Assembly (NCBI GenBank): GCA_016630905.1
Contig: WBMQ01000005.1
Coordinates: 372,001 to 436,000 of the forward strand
Reading direction: 5' to 3'
Length of the DNA stretch: 64,000 nucleotides
DNA from: Capillidium heterosporum
Taxonomy: Eukaryota > Entomophthoromycota > Entomophthoromycetes > Entomophthorales > Capillidiaceae
The notes under the pieces: generated by a model
What the model was told of the DNA's origin: nothing
Seen by the model: the letters and a program-made list of their open reading frames with translations, nothing else
The model's database searches: none
Shown: piece after piece, positions 10,387 to 23,819 of the stretch
Layout: every line of letters starts with the position of its first letter
Position numbering within the stretch: the first letter of the stretch is position 1
Made by a program: the position numbers and the translations under genes

Positions 10387-12529
10387 GTTGGATTATGGGA
10401 GTAAGGTGGATTCTACTATTGAAGTTCAAACTCTTCTAAGCTCTTATTGTAGGCCAAGTATATTTAGAATTGTGGACCCTCAGAAATCGAACGCAAATTC
10501 CAATAATTTTTCCTTCACTGCTTCGAAAAGGATCTAAATTTAGAACGCGATAGCTTTTGGTAAAAACAAAATTAAGTCTATCAATCCCATTGGCTGAAGT
10601 TGGCCCTACCTTAAATTTGCGCAAAAATAGATTATAGCAAATTAGGTTTAGCCTTCATTTACTATTTTCAATAGCATTAAAATTTAAACCACAACTCACC
10701 TTCCTTGACTTTTCAAATTATTTCAAATAATTTGGTCAAACTTATATCTTTTGCAATGATAGTTCAAAGGTAAACTAAACTTCTGCAAATATTTGTTTTG
10801 TTAAAATGATGTACATTTTTTAATTGGCTAGTTTGCACACGATGCTGCCTAATTATACCATCTTTCGGGTCTGATTTATACTTTGTTTCTATATTTCTGA
10901 CCTATATGAGTGTTCTAACTAAATTTATAGATTTTATAGTAGCAGACGTGTAAATAAATAATAATAACTGATATTTTGGTTTTTTGTATATATATTGTTC
11001 CTGTCAGTATTTAATTAGGAATATATTTTGTTTATAGTTTAAATTGGTTTTGTAAAATAAATCATTTGATTTCCTCACCTATACTTGTCAGAAACTTTAC
11101 GATTTTTCTAGTCAGTATCCATAGTTTGGCAGCTTAAGTACAAAAATATCAAGTGTATAAAATTTTAATATATAGAGTTAATGCAACACTGAACTTTTAT
11201 AATGGAATGTCTTTTTAGTTAAAGTAAAGGTTATGTTTTGAATATCTTATATATATATACATAAATAAGCATAATTTTACTTACTAGCATGTGTACTGAC
11301 GATTATTACTTGAAACTGAAGTTTACATAAATTAAACTGCACCTTTCAGCATATTGATACACCAAAGATAGCTTCAAAAGATATACTAAAATCTACCATA
11401 TCTAAAAAATATATGCACTCTAATATAAATTACAATTGCTTCGTAATGGAATACTAACATTTTAATACCTTTCTACACCTCTCTTAGTTTACAAGTTATA
11501 TCATCACATCTAAGCATTTATTTATTTAACTAGGCTATAAGTTAACTATATCGCTGTTTGCAATCTAAACCTTATCGAAAGCACTATTTAGTATACTATA
11601 CGTTTCAATACAATTTATTTAATCATAACCAAGCTAAAATAACTTCTTTATCCTATATAAAGTTAATTTTTCATTGCTCCAAAGTATTTATATATATATT
11701 TATTTATATAGCTATCAATCCTATAAACTTATAAAAAACGGAGTATCTGATTGGTATAAGCAATAGGGTACTATATTCAATATGAAAATGTTATTAATTT
11801 AGTTAAACTGATTAATATATTATCACTGATATAGTTTTTGATATAACTGATGGCTGGATCTCTGCTTTAACCTTTTAAGGTTTTTATCACTTAGATATAT
11901 AGGCACTAGAACTACGATACACTTGAACTTACATCCAAAGGTAGGTTTCTCAACATAATAGCTAGGGTTCTTTGAATGTTCCAAAAACTTTGCTTTATAG
12001 GGGCTATTCAAGTTAATCGACAACCTAGTCCGTTCCAGTATGATTACTACATGTATATTATGTAAGATGTAGTAAACAAACATTAAAAACGAAATGTTGA
12101 TAACAGTAATAGAAAGTAAAGTACTCAAAAACTCTGAATATTTCCATAGTACTAATAAGCAGAGAAAACAGTTGCATCATATCAAAGAAAAGATAATAGT
12201 TGTGGATAAATACTTTGGAAAAGTCTAAATAATATCTACCAAGCGTTTACTAAAATTAGAGGATATTGGACTTTGACAAGGTTCTATTACCAATTAGAAA
12301 ACATAAGCAACGCTCATAGAAACTCCTAAGCACTTGCATATCAACTTAAATTTACCTGAACTGTATAAAGCCCGTAAATCTTAAGTGACAAGCTATATAC
12401 CTTATTAAATGAGAAGTTAACGGTACTCTATAAACTTGAAACAAAAACAGTTATTTACAAATAAAATTCTTCACGTTTATAACTTTGAGCATATAAAGTA
12501 GAAGTATGGAAGATGGCAGGTAACCTAAG
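10387..12529. other. non-coding, AT-rich
   Basis: No supported gene. Contains short AT microsatellite tracts (about 11250-11262 and 11690-11720). A 101-codon minus-strand open frame at 11823-12128 has no recognisable motif and is not called. Confidence 0.5.
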
Positions 12530-13053
12530 TTACTCCATTTCCATTTCGAAGACATCTCCTGATTCCGGTGCTTTAGGTTTACCTACATGAAAAAGTTTTA
12601 GCATGGTGAAACGTTGATAAAATCAATTAAAAGTTAAAATTAAAAATAAATAAGCTCACCTTTTTCAACGGTTGGTTCCTCTTCATCGCTGTTATCTTCA
12701 ATAGGGCTGAAGGAGTTCTGTAAAGGAGTGTGATGGATGGGGATGGTGCTATGGTTACTGAAGCTACTGGAAGGTTTAGTAACACCTGGTACGTGCCCCA
12801 AGTTCATGGGCGGGGTACGCGACAGAGGTGAGTTGCGTAGGTTCAGTAAAGTGTTGCGGTCGTAGATGATCCTCGTTCCTATACAGTCAAATAAACATTT
12901 ATAAATATAAAATAAAATACCTCCGGGCGTAGTAGAGAAGATGGTCCCATGGGGCGTAGTCGAATAGGAGGATGGTATAGGCAAGTTGGGGTCGGCCCTA
13001 CGGGTACGGATGGGTATACCTTGGGAAGTTGTACTGTCGCTATTCTGCACCAT
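12530..13053 (-). CDS. eIF4E-binding protein (4E-BP), three exons
   Basis: Small translational repressor that competes with eIF4G for the cap-binding protein eIF4E and is released by TOR phosphorylation. Exons 13053-12921, 12878-12660 and 12582-12530 (introns 42 and 77 nt) give 134 residues. The eIF4E-binding motif YxxxxL-phi is Y50-DRNT-LL56. All four classic TOR sites of human 4E-BP1 have equivalents at identical spacing: T33-P and T42-P (SSYSTTPHG and STTPGG), S61-P and T66-P (RNSPLSRTPP). The last exon, found only by splicing, ends in FEMEM at 129-133, which fits the TOS motif (F-x-[MILV]-[DE]-[LIM]-like) used to recruit Raptor; without that splice the frame would run into GELIYF. Splicing keeps phase 1 at both junctions. 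Yeast CAF20 and EAP1 share only the short motif, so this is the animal-type family. The middle (acidic DEEE) tail is probably disordered. Confidence 0.92.
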
Positions 13054-13780
13054 TGTTAGAAATTTGAACTAAATATATAATTTCCAGTTAAAGCTCGCAA
13101 AAGTTTCCTCAAACTACCCTTTTCTACCCTGTGGGCAAGTTACCAAATGGTTTGGAACTTGATGCCATGGACCAATAATATGGTCACGTTTGGTGATTAA
13201 TTACGTCTTTGGGAAGCTTGAAGCAAGCTCCCCAAACTGAGACCTAACCCTGGCCTATACTTTGAAATTTTTTAGCCACTCGTTTGGGATTTAGGACAAG
13301 TGGCCTGACTCAGGTTTTTTCAAGTTCATTTATGCAACCTTGATGGGAGAGTATATCCGCTTGGTGAGTGGAAGGTAAACTTAATCGGAAGTACTACAGC
13401 CTTATACTTTGTGAATTTATGTTATAGGAGTATCTATTGGACAGTACTTACCGAACTTGCGTAGCAAGGCTGTGGAAATTTTCATTACTGAGCTATCTTT
13501 ATGTATATGGGTATATTATTGGATTAAATAGGCTATCAGATTGATATAAATGTTTTAGCTGACAAGTATTTGATAAGCTTGATATTATATCAACCTCAAT
13601 GTAGTCTTAGTTTTGAATAGCTATATCTAATATACATATATTTAAATCCTGATAAATATGATTAGACTAAAATGAAAGCAATATTGATCTCTACAAAAAG
13701 ACAAGGGTATAGTAAATCAACGATTAAACTAACGTCAAAGATAAAATTATTTGATATTTAATAAACATAGGTAAATAGTT
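13054..13780. other. non-coding
   Basis: Upstream region of the 4E-BP gene and downstream region of the GPI-protein gene. No motif recognised. Confidence 0.5.
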
Positions 13781-14302
13781 TTAAAGGTAAAGGTAAGAAG
13801 CAGCAGCGACCAAAGAACCCAACACCAAGGCGGAAGCTGAACTTACAGCAATAGCATCGGAGGAAGTTTCGGGGAAGAGGAGAGTTCTCGAGCTAGAGCT
13901 GGAGCTAGATTTGGTACTCTCCTTAGTTTCACTCTTGGACTCTGAAGAACTAGACTTTTCACTGGTACTAGATTCAGTAGTAGAAGATTTGGAAGAGACG
14001 GAGGTGGAAGTCGAGGTAGGTCTTTCAGTTGACTTGCTAGTTACCTTTGAAGAAGAGACTTTGGTGTTGGTAGCCAAGTAAGCATTCTTTACACAGGAGA
14101 TGAAGCATTCATCAGTACCATTACCGTTCAAAGTACATTCGGTGTTACATTCTTGGGTCAAGATAACTTGGTCTTCGGTTGGGTTGGGTAGGTTCAGGCA
14201 TTTGGCGTAGCAGGGGACGTCACCTTTACCGCAAGAACACTTCTGAGCGATCACCGAGGCGGCCAGTAAAGCGACCGAAGATAAGATGGTTGAAAGCTTC
14301 AT
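13781..14302 (-). CDS. Cys-rich GPI-anchored cell-wall/surface protein
   Basis: 173 residues, single exon. A signal peptide (about 1-19, ending SVIAQ) is followed by a compact domain with eight cysteines (22, 24, 31, 35, 52, 56, 66, 70). Six of them form three CxxxC pairs: CYAKC, CNTEC and CFISC. One N-glycosylation sequon lies at N61-G-T. Residues about 83-146 are a Ser/Thr-rich stalk typical of O-mannosylated wall proteins. The last 25 residues (small residues, then ASALVLGSLVAAASYLYL) are a GPI-attachment signal. The eight-cysteine head recalls small fungal surface domains, but the spacing does not let me name one (CFEM, for instance, differs), so the function is left open: probably an adhesive or wall-stabilising protein displayed outside the cell. 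Confidence 0.85.
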   Translation of the reverse strand: MKLSTILSSVALLAASVIAQKCSCGKGDVPCYAKCLNLPNPTEDQVILTQECNTECTLNGNGTDECFISCVKNAYLATNTKVSSSKVTSKSTERPTSTSTSVSSKSSTTESSTSEKSSSSESKSETKESTKSSSSSSSRTLLFPETSSDAIAVSSASALVLGSLVAAASYLYL

Positions 14303-15393
14303 TATTAATTATGGGATTAGTAGACAAGATTAAAGGTAAAGAAAAGTTTAGTTTACCTGTCTAACCTTCCTTTTATCTTTACAGTGCTAGATCAACCTTA
14401 TGGAGGTCATAAGTTGTGCTAATGGCTTTTACAATACTTTCTAATTTGAAACTGGGTCCATATGACGGAAGTATAATATATGCTGCACTTTAGTTCGTCC
14501 ATTTTCAAAATTTGCATCGAACTTTGGGACCGGTTTAGTAAAGATTGGTCCCTTCCACACATTTAAATGAGTAATACTCTATCGCTTAAATATATAGAAG
14601 TCCAAATTTGGAAGTAATTTTCAAAATATTTAGACTTTGATGGTAGAATTACGTACTATGTCGCATAATTTCTATTTATATCTTTAATAGATTCCTTGTC
14701 TTTGTTTTCTTTACTGGATTAAAATCATTACAGGTAGACTTCCGGATAATTAGAAGCTTATATAGGGTAATGGTAAATAAAAGCTGTCAGCTAATGAGTT
14801 TTAGTTGATATATCTAGTTACTATTTAGGCTTGTATACCTTTACACAAACTATGACCGAATAGTAGCATATACGATATTCAAAAGCAATAGAGGCTTTGA
14901 AATCCTATATGGATCGGTTTTAATCTTTAGCCCTCAAGGGATATATCATTGAATTTACCAACTCAAAGTTAATTGAAATGAACCAACATTGATAAAAATT
15001 GGTACCTGTACCACAGCTAAAAGTAAACCATTATATTTGATTAGGAATTTTATACATACTCTGCCGTATTCAAGCTCAGTAGCTAATATCTTATATATGT
15101 TAATTTCGATGAAGGTAATTCGATCTTTATCCTAGTAACTCTTCCAGCTTACTATTAACAGTGAAGGTATTGTTAAACTAAATTTCAAACATATGTTTGC
15201 ATCTACAAAATACCAAACTATTTGTAGCAAGTATTTACAATTGAATGATTTTTGAAATAGTTACTAATTGATTTATACTTATATATAATTGAAAAGTAGT
15301 TTGAATGTCTGGCAAATTCATACATATAGCAAATAAAAAGCTTTAAAAACCTACTATAAATTTATATTTCTATATAAAAAACTGCCTACGCAC
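14303..15393. other. non-coding, AT-rich
   Basis: No gene recognised between the GPI-protein promoter and the 3' end of ELP3. Confidence 0.5.
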
Positions 15394-17225
<1,832 letters not shown>

Positions 17226-20200
17226 CTTTTTGGCTTATTTTCTTTACTCTTGAAGATAAGATTTCAACTTTTTGCTGAGAATTTGATTGTAGATTATCTG
17301 AAACCTCAAAGTTTGTTCAGTTGGATAAATAAACTTTGAATGGTTGGCTGATATTAGCCAATAGAGTTTACAAAATTTACTTTGCATTGGCTGTAGTGAA
17401 GATATGTAAGATAAACAGCATCTGGAAGACCTAAATTATAAGCCTCTATGGTGAGTTCGACATTTTGCACATATGATAGACCACATATATTGCCAATACA
17501 AATCACTAGAAATGCTTATAAGCAAACTTTGACCAAAAGTTTTGAGATCCTATCTAGAAGCTCATCTACTTCAACCCTTGTACCTAATTATTAAACATTA
17601 CATCGATATTATTAACATTAAAAAACATATTTTATTGCTTGCAGCTTCTTTTACTTTGGTATTGAAATGATAAAGTTGATTTTGGATACAATCATTAGCG
17701 CAATGCTGGTAGAAAAGATTTAATACAAACTGGTTTGTTAGTTAAGTAAAGTGTGATATACTTCAAATTATAGTATAGATGCTGATAGTTTCAAAGTAAA
17801 AAGTAATTAACAGTATTAAATAGAATGTAATATACTGAAAATTAACCTTAGTTAAATCTTTAAAGTTTGCAAAACTAAATTAATTTAGCTACATTTGCTT
17901 TATAATGTAATTTAGCTAGTAACCTATTATCTTTAAGTACATTAAATTTGTAAATGAATATTTAAGTGCACATATTTGTATTACCATATATTAACATTAG
18001 ACTTTAATTGAGATGTAAGTTTTTAAATAATGCTATTAGCTTAACGAATATATAGAGGAAATTAGACTCATTTCTATGGAAAATATTGTAGTAAGCCTAA
18101 TAAAACTACACTAGTAACTTTAAACTACTATATAAGATTTAGACTATAAACTAATTCTTTGAATTTTATACCTTTTAATATTTCAATGACTAACCTTTGA
18201 GTTTGGCTATTATATGTTCAACAGCCCTTTAAGCTTGGATATTAATCTAAATATGCCTACAATTCAATATCAAACTAGAGCTACCTTATTCGTTCCGAAT
18301 TAATTGATAGAATAATGGAATTTATAAACCTTTTTAAAAGTATACTTTAATAATTCAGATCAGTTAATTTGAGACAGCTAAAGTAAGCCCAAGTGACGTT
18401 TATAAACTAAATTTTTAGTTTAACTCAACTTTCCAAACTTTACACTCAGCTCCAAGAACCTACAAGATGCTAACTAAGGAATATCTAACAGCTACCAAGG
18501 GGTATACTAGAAGATACCACCAACTTTGCCAATGAAAAGGATAAAATCAAGTTGAACAAGTTCAATTGATACCTATGTCCTATCACCATCCCATTTTTCT
18601 ATATAAATTTTTCGGACTATCAAGAGTGCTATCCATCACTAGTTTATACCAAAAGGAAATGTATTTGCCTACTTAAGAAACATAAGGAGGTGTAAGAACA
18701 AGAGCTTGTTTACAAAGAGATAGAAGGATGCAACGTGAACACAATATAAATTATTATTTTCTAGCATAAGCGCCACAAATAAAAAGAAATTCTAGAAGCA
18801 CATCTAGCCACTTACCAAGAAGTACAGTAAATATATGCTGAGTTCAAAAAATAATAATAGGTATAGCTTTATTGAGAAGCTGAATATATACACAAATTTG
18901 AAGCAGCATATCCTATTAGTCATTTCTTATTAACAGATGGAGTAATTAAGTTCCTACAACAGGGAAAGATTTGGAAAATTAGATGCACTAACTGTTAAAG
19001 TAATAAATATAAGTAACTTTTATCCCACAAATTTATACCATCACTTTACCAACCCAAAGAGCTTGAATTGGAAGGTTTCGCCAATTCCTTTTACATAACT
19101 AATAGCCTTTAAAGTACTGTTTTAAATATCCTTAAAATAAGTTGTAAGTTCCTGAACACCAGCTTTTTCACTACAATTATAGTAACTTTCTCAAATTTAT
19201 GACAACTATCTATTCAATATAAGTTTTGCTATTACTGTGAAAACCCTTTGACCCATCAATTTTATTTATGTAAATATACTAATTCATAAGGAGGCAATTG
19301 TTAAATAACAAAATACCTGTTGAACGAAATATATTGGCCAAAATTGAAGCATATGGCGTTGGATTTAAAAATCTTACAATCAGCTATTCCTAAGTGAGAG
19401 ATGGGAGCATCTAGTAGGATTTAGGATCGGCTTATTTTAAATTTCGAGAATGTACCAACTACGCTGCCTATATCAAGTAAAGAGCTTAAAGTTGAGGGTA
19501 TTTCAGGAGCCTACATCTAAGCGATTTCATAAAATCAAAGTACTTCAACTTCCAATCTTTAGTCTGGCTACATAGGTTAGATATTTGCTCCCTAACTGAC
19601 TCTACATCTATTTTTATCACCTTTATTTGAAATTAACCTTCACTCTATCACTTAAAGCTTGTTTTTTCATACCCTACCTATTAGTACAATAAATTGAATT
19701 CGGTATTAGAGGATAATCCCCAGTTCACTAGGATGATATCTCTTAGATTAATCAACTTTTCAAAATTATTGCAGACCTGTATTGTCAATTGTTGTAAAAA
19801 TTTAATACAAATATATGGTTTGAAGTCATCGAGGTTACATAAGTAGCATTTAGCTTTAGGTTTATGGTATATCGATTTTTGTAAGTTAGGACTACCAAGG
19901 AAATTAGAAAATATTTTATCTAGTTTTTGATGGATATAAGCTTGTGACTATCGATATCGATAAATCGTTTTTATTTTTCAAGTTTACTGAGATCTACCTG
20001 AAAAGGTGGAGTATAGATATTATGGCTGAGCTTTAGTTTATTATAATACTTTATCAATAGAATATACTTTTTAGTATTACTTTTTTCATTTTTATAATTC
20101 AATACATGCCGATGTAAAGATTAAATTTAATTGATGCTAGATTACATTGAATTATAATACTATAATTATCATTTTGAATTGATATTGAGGCAAAGGATAT

Positions 20201-23200
20201 ATAGTAAGTATAGTATTTATGATTCATTGAATTTTTAATTATAATTTTATTTAATATATAGGCAGCTCAATGGTTTACAGTACTCATCATTCATTAAATA
20301 AATATGTGCAAGTCTAGCTTAGTCTTTTGGACTTGAAACTTATTGATAAAGATCTCGATACCAATCCTATATAAAAGTTGAGTTACAGGTTGATATATAT
20401 GAAAAAATTAATACTTTGACAGCTCTAGAAATCAAATGCTAAAGTGGCATGCTGGATAGAGAGCATATGTTTACAGCTAGACTACCTTTTGTAAGATACC
20501 TTTGAGAATTATCAGGTAGGTAGCATTATTTAAACATGTTTGGATGATATTGTAGAGAAGCCTCTGATGATAAAAAATACATAAAGTATCTATGGTAGTC
20601 ATGTATAGAGAATTACATCTATTTTCAATTAAATGTGAGTGTCTTGAATGATGACTATTAAAGAGCTTAGCAACTAGAGTATCTTGTTATGAAATGGTAT
20701 AGGATTCTCAAGTAGGTTGCGGTTCGTTAAAGTGAGGTTGGTGTCAAAAAGATAAGTTTTGACTCACTTTGGCCTATAATTTTGACATTCTGTAAAGTTA
20801 CTTCAACTGATAGGTTGACCTGTCGATAGCTTACAGCCTCTTGTAATGAACCTAAATGCTACTTTTTAGTTCTAGGCAAGTGGAACATCGCAGTAGCATA
20901 AAAACTAGAATTCCTAGACTATTCAAACAGCAGGTGTGGAAGTTGGTTCTCGTCTACCAGGTAACCTCTCCAATTTCGTAGCCAACGGTTTTATCTAAAT
21001 CCTTTAGGTGGTACTAAGTCCAAAAGAATAGATATCGGAAAATCCAGAAATGTTTTCGACGTGGTGATAGCGTGACAAATATCTCCATCCATTTCGAATT
21101 AGATGTGTATAGACTTGGAGTGTGACACCAAAAGTATGATGGGATTTCATCCTTGAATTGCCTCTTTCAAAGCTATAAAGATCGGGTTGACTAGTTTTAT
21201 TTGAATTCAAGAACATCTAGATTTTGAGTTGAAATTTATCTCCCTACTTTCGGCAACGTCATTAGTCCAATAGTCAGCGGTTCCAATTTTATTGATGGAG
21301 AACTTCGAAGCTTCCGGTTTTACCGAACCGGCAAATTCTATTTTTAAATGTAAATGTGGATTCCTAAATTTAGACGTAGACCTGGTTGTGGACGACGGTT
21401 TTGTCATAGACTGCCCTATTCCTCAAGCACGTGATAAGTTATATGGATTTTATTTTTAAATCGGGATGTGGGGTTAGATCATAGGTGCTGGTTCGAAAAG
21501 TTTCAGATGGGTCTTGTAGGCTGATGGATACCAGCACTGCTTGCAGCTGGTAAGGAGAGTAGGAATGAAGCTTGAAAGAGCTGATTCTAAATATATAAAA
21601 TATCAATGTACTTATATGAAGATGATTAGTATTTTGATATAGCTTTGGACTGCATTTAAACAATCGCAAATGCTATATAGACGTTGGGGTTTGAAATTCT
21701 TATAGTATTATCTATCGGTCATTATTTCAAATAAGCATATAAACGACTATTGTTGTAGTAAAGACACTCACAGTTACTTACCTGATATCCAAAACACTTA
21801 TCAACATAGTATATTGAGAATTCAAAACGAATACTTGGAATGTAAAGTTATAAATTACTTTACAGGTTTATAGCAGTAATACTTTAATGATCAAGTATCT
21901 TATCCACCGAAAGCACTATAGTAGATTTCACTAACCCGAAATATACAATTAGGAGTGTTCCTTCAAATATGTCCATTAAACTATGCTTTTACGCACCTTT
22001 GAAACGATTACTAACTTAAGCTTGTACAACTGATATACATATTTCTTTAGCAGACATATGGCTTGTAAGTTTTTCGATTGTCAATTTAACTCATCACAGC
22101 AACGTATACATCCAAACTTTTGAGCAAACCTAGCACTACTGTTCCAAGTAATAGATTGGATTCCTATCAAAATTCATTTTTAGATTCAAACATCCATACG
22201 TTTGGCAGATAACTTAGGCCCTGCCAAATTAAATATAGCGGGAACGACCAAGTGACAAACCTGGCGTGAAAGTGGATTGGTAGACTATAAAAGAAGAGTA
22301 GCTCCCTTCAAGCTCAGCGACCACTTTTATTACTGCCGATTTTCAAAGTAGGGAGTACCTAACTTGGCATCCCAACTAGCTGGATATAGGATTCGACGCT
22401 GTTCAAATGAGAAATTTTACTCGATGGTTGTAGGTTGTAGAATTCTTAGTCAGCATCCACTGCAAGTTTATCTGGGTACTAGTTCGGAATCCTGATTTTG
22501 GTTCGAGTAATATATTTCATCTATTAGAATCAGATGCCCAAATTTTAAAAAGGATTTATTGTAGACTAAAGCCCTTGATAGTCTCGAGGGATATCAACCT
22601 TTCGAGTAATTTTGCATACGTAGCAGCCAAGGAACTTAGCCGTTGCGATATACAGCGCTACCAACCCCTGCGATAAAGGTGTTGGTTTGCGTATACTTGA
22701 CGATAAATATAAAAATAAACCTATGAATATCTCTAAAGTTATATTTGCCATACCTTTTGATATTTTCATTATGACAAAGCTGAAAATTATTGCCCCATAC
22801 TGCTCATAAAATCGAGGAGACCGAGTCAATATTTCGGAAAAAAGTTGATGGCAAGTCAAATTCATGAACCTCTAAATTTAATGAATGGATTGCACCCAAA
22901 TCTTTATCAAATTGCAATAAGATGGTCATCATCTAAATGGCTTTATAGTAGCATAAGACCAATGGTAGATTAAAATGGGCTAATGAAACTTTGGTATATA
23001 GCTGGGCTTTGAAAAATTAAAGGATAAGGAGCGAAAACTTAGCCATCTGTCCTCCCTTCAGCCCCACCATCAAGGTGGCTCCTTAACATCAACACCAACT
23101 TCCTCAACTTGATGTAATGAAATCAAGAGCTATTAATAATAAGGAACTAATGAAGCATTAAATCGGGCTTCTATAATTAATTGCTGTACTTGGGACTTCA

Positions 23201-23627
23201 ATTGATAACCCATCTAAGTTCTTCGAGGGAGGACTAGATAATCACACAAGTACGTGACCATAAAGAATAAGGTAGAGTGAGGTGCAGCTTATCGACAGAA
23301 ATATATAAATATAAATATATACAGCCTCCCATTGGTTGTATTGCTCGAGGAAGTATTCTATAATTACATTGCAGAGTATAAGATATATTGCATCCAATAT
23401 ACGAGAACCGTGCTAAAGTGGTTAACATTTTGAGGAATAACAGTCCAGCCAATGAGCCTAGACAATGGGTCCAAATTTATGGAAACTCCAAATTGTGAGA
23501 ATCCAATTCTCCGGCAATCTATTTATAAGTCCCAATTTTAAATAAAATGACCCAAATAATTAATAGTAGCGGCAAGGGAAGTTCCCAAGCTAATTCAAAT
23601 CCTAAGGCAAAGGCCTAAGATAAGGAG
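17226..23627. other. long non-coding region, 6.4 kb
   Basis: Very AT-rich. No domain, RNA gene or transposon recognised on either strand. Three successive minus-strand open frames at 21669-21439, 21407-21207 and 21216-21004 lie in a locally less AT-rich patch and might be a decayed or unrecognised gene. A TATA-like CTATAAAAG near 22285 has no obvious downstream gene. Confidence 0.45.
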
Positions 23628-23636
23628 TATATAAAA
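23628..23636 (+). promoter_or_regulatory. TATA box of the repeat-protein gene
   Basis: TATATAAAA about 190 bp before the ATG at 23820, the only good core-promoter element in this upstream region. The spacing implies a leader of roughly 150 nt or a 5' UTR intron. Confidence 0.45.
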
Positions 23637-23819
23637 AGAAGCGGAACAATCTACATTTTTTATCCAAGTCTTTTGATTTAAGCCACACAGCTATAAATTT
23701 GGCAGATTACCTGAGTAGATTCCTTTCTTACAGTACAACTACTTAATACCCTTAATTTTATAGTACGACTTTCAAAAGTTTTAATAGTTCGAGTTCGAAA
23801 TAATTAATATATACCCATA

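Noticed and set aside
11823-12128. 101-codon minus-strand frame with one hydrophobic N-terminal stretch
   Set aside because: No motif, no neighbouring exon that could join it, composition like surrounding AT-rich DNA.
22566-22865. 99-codon minus-strand frame
   Set aside because: No recognisable domain or splice partner; may be chance.
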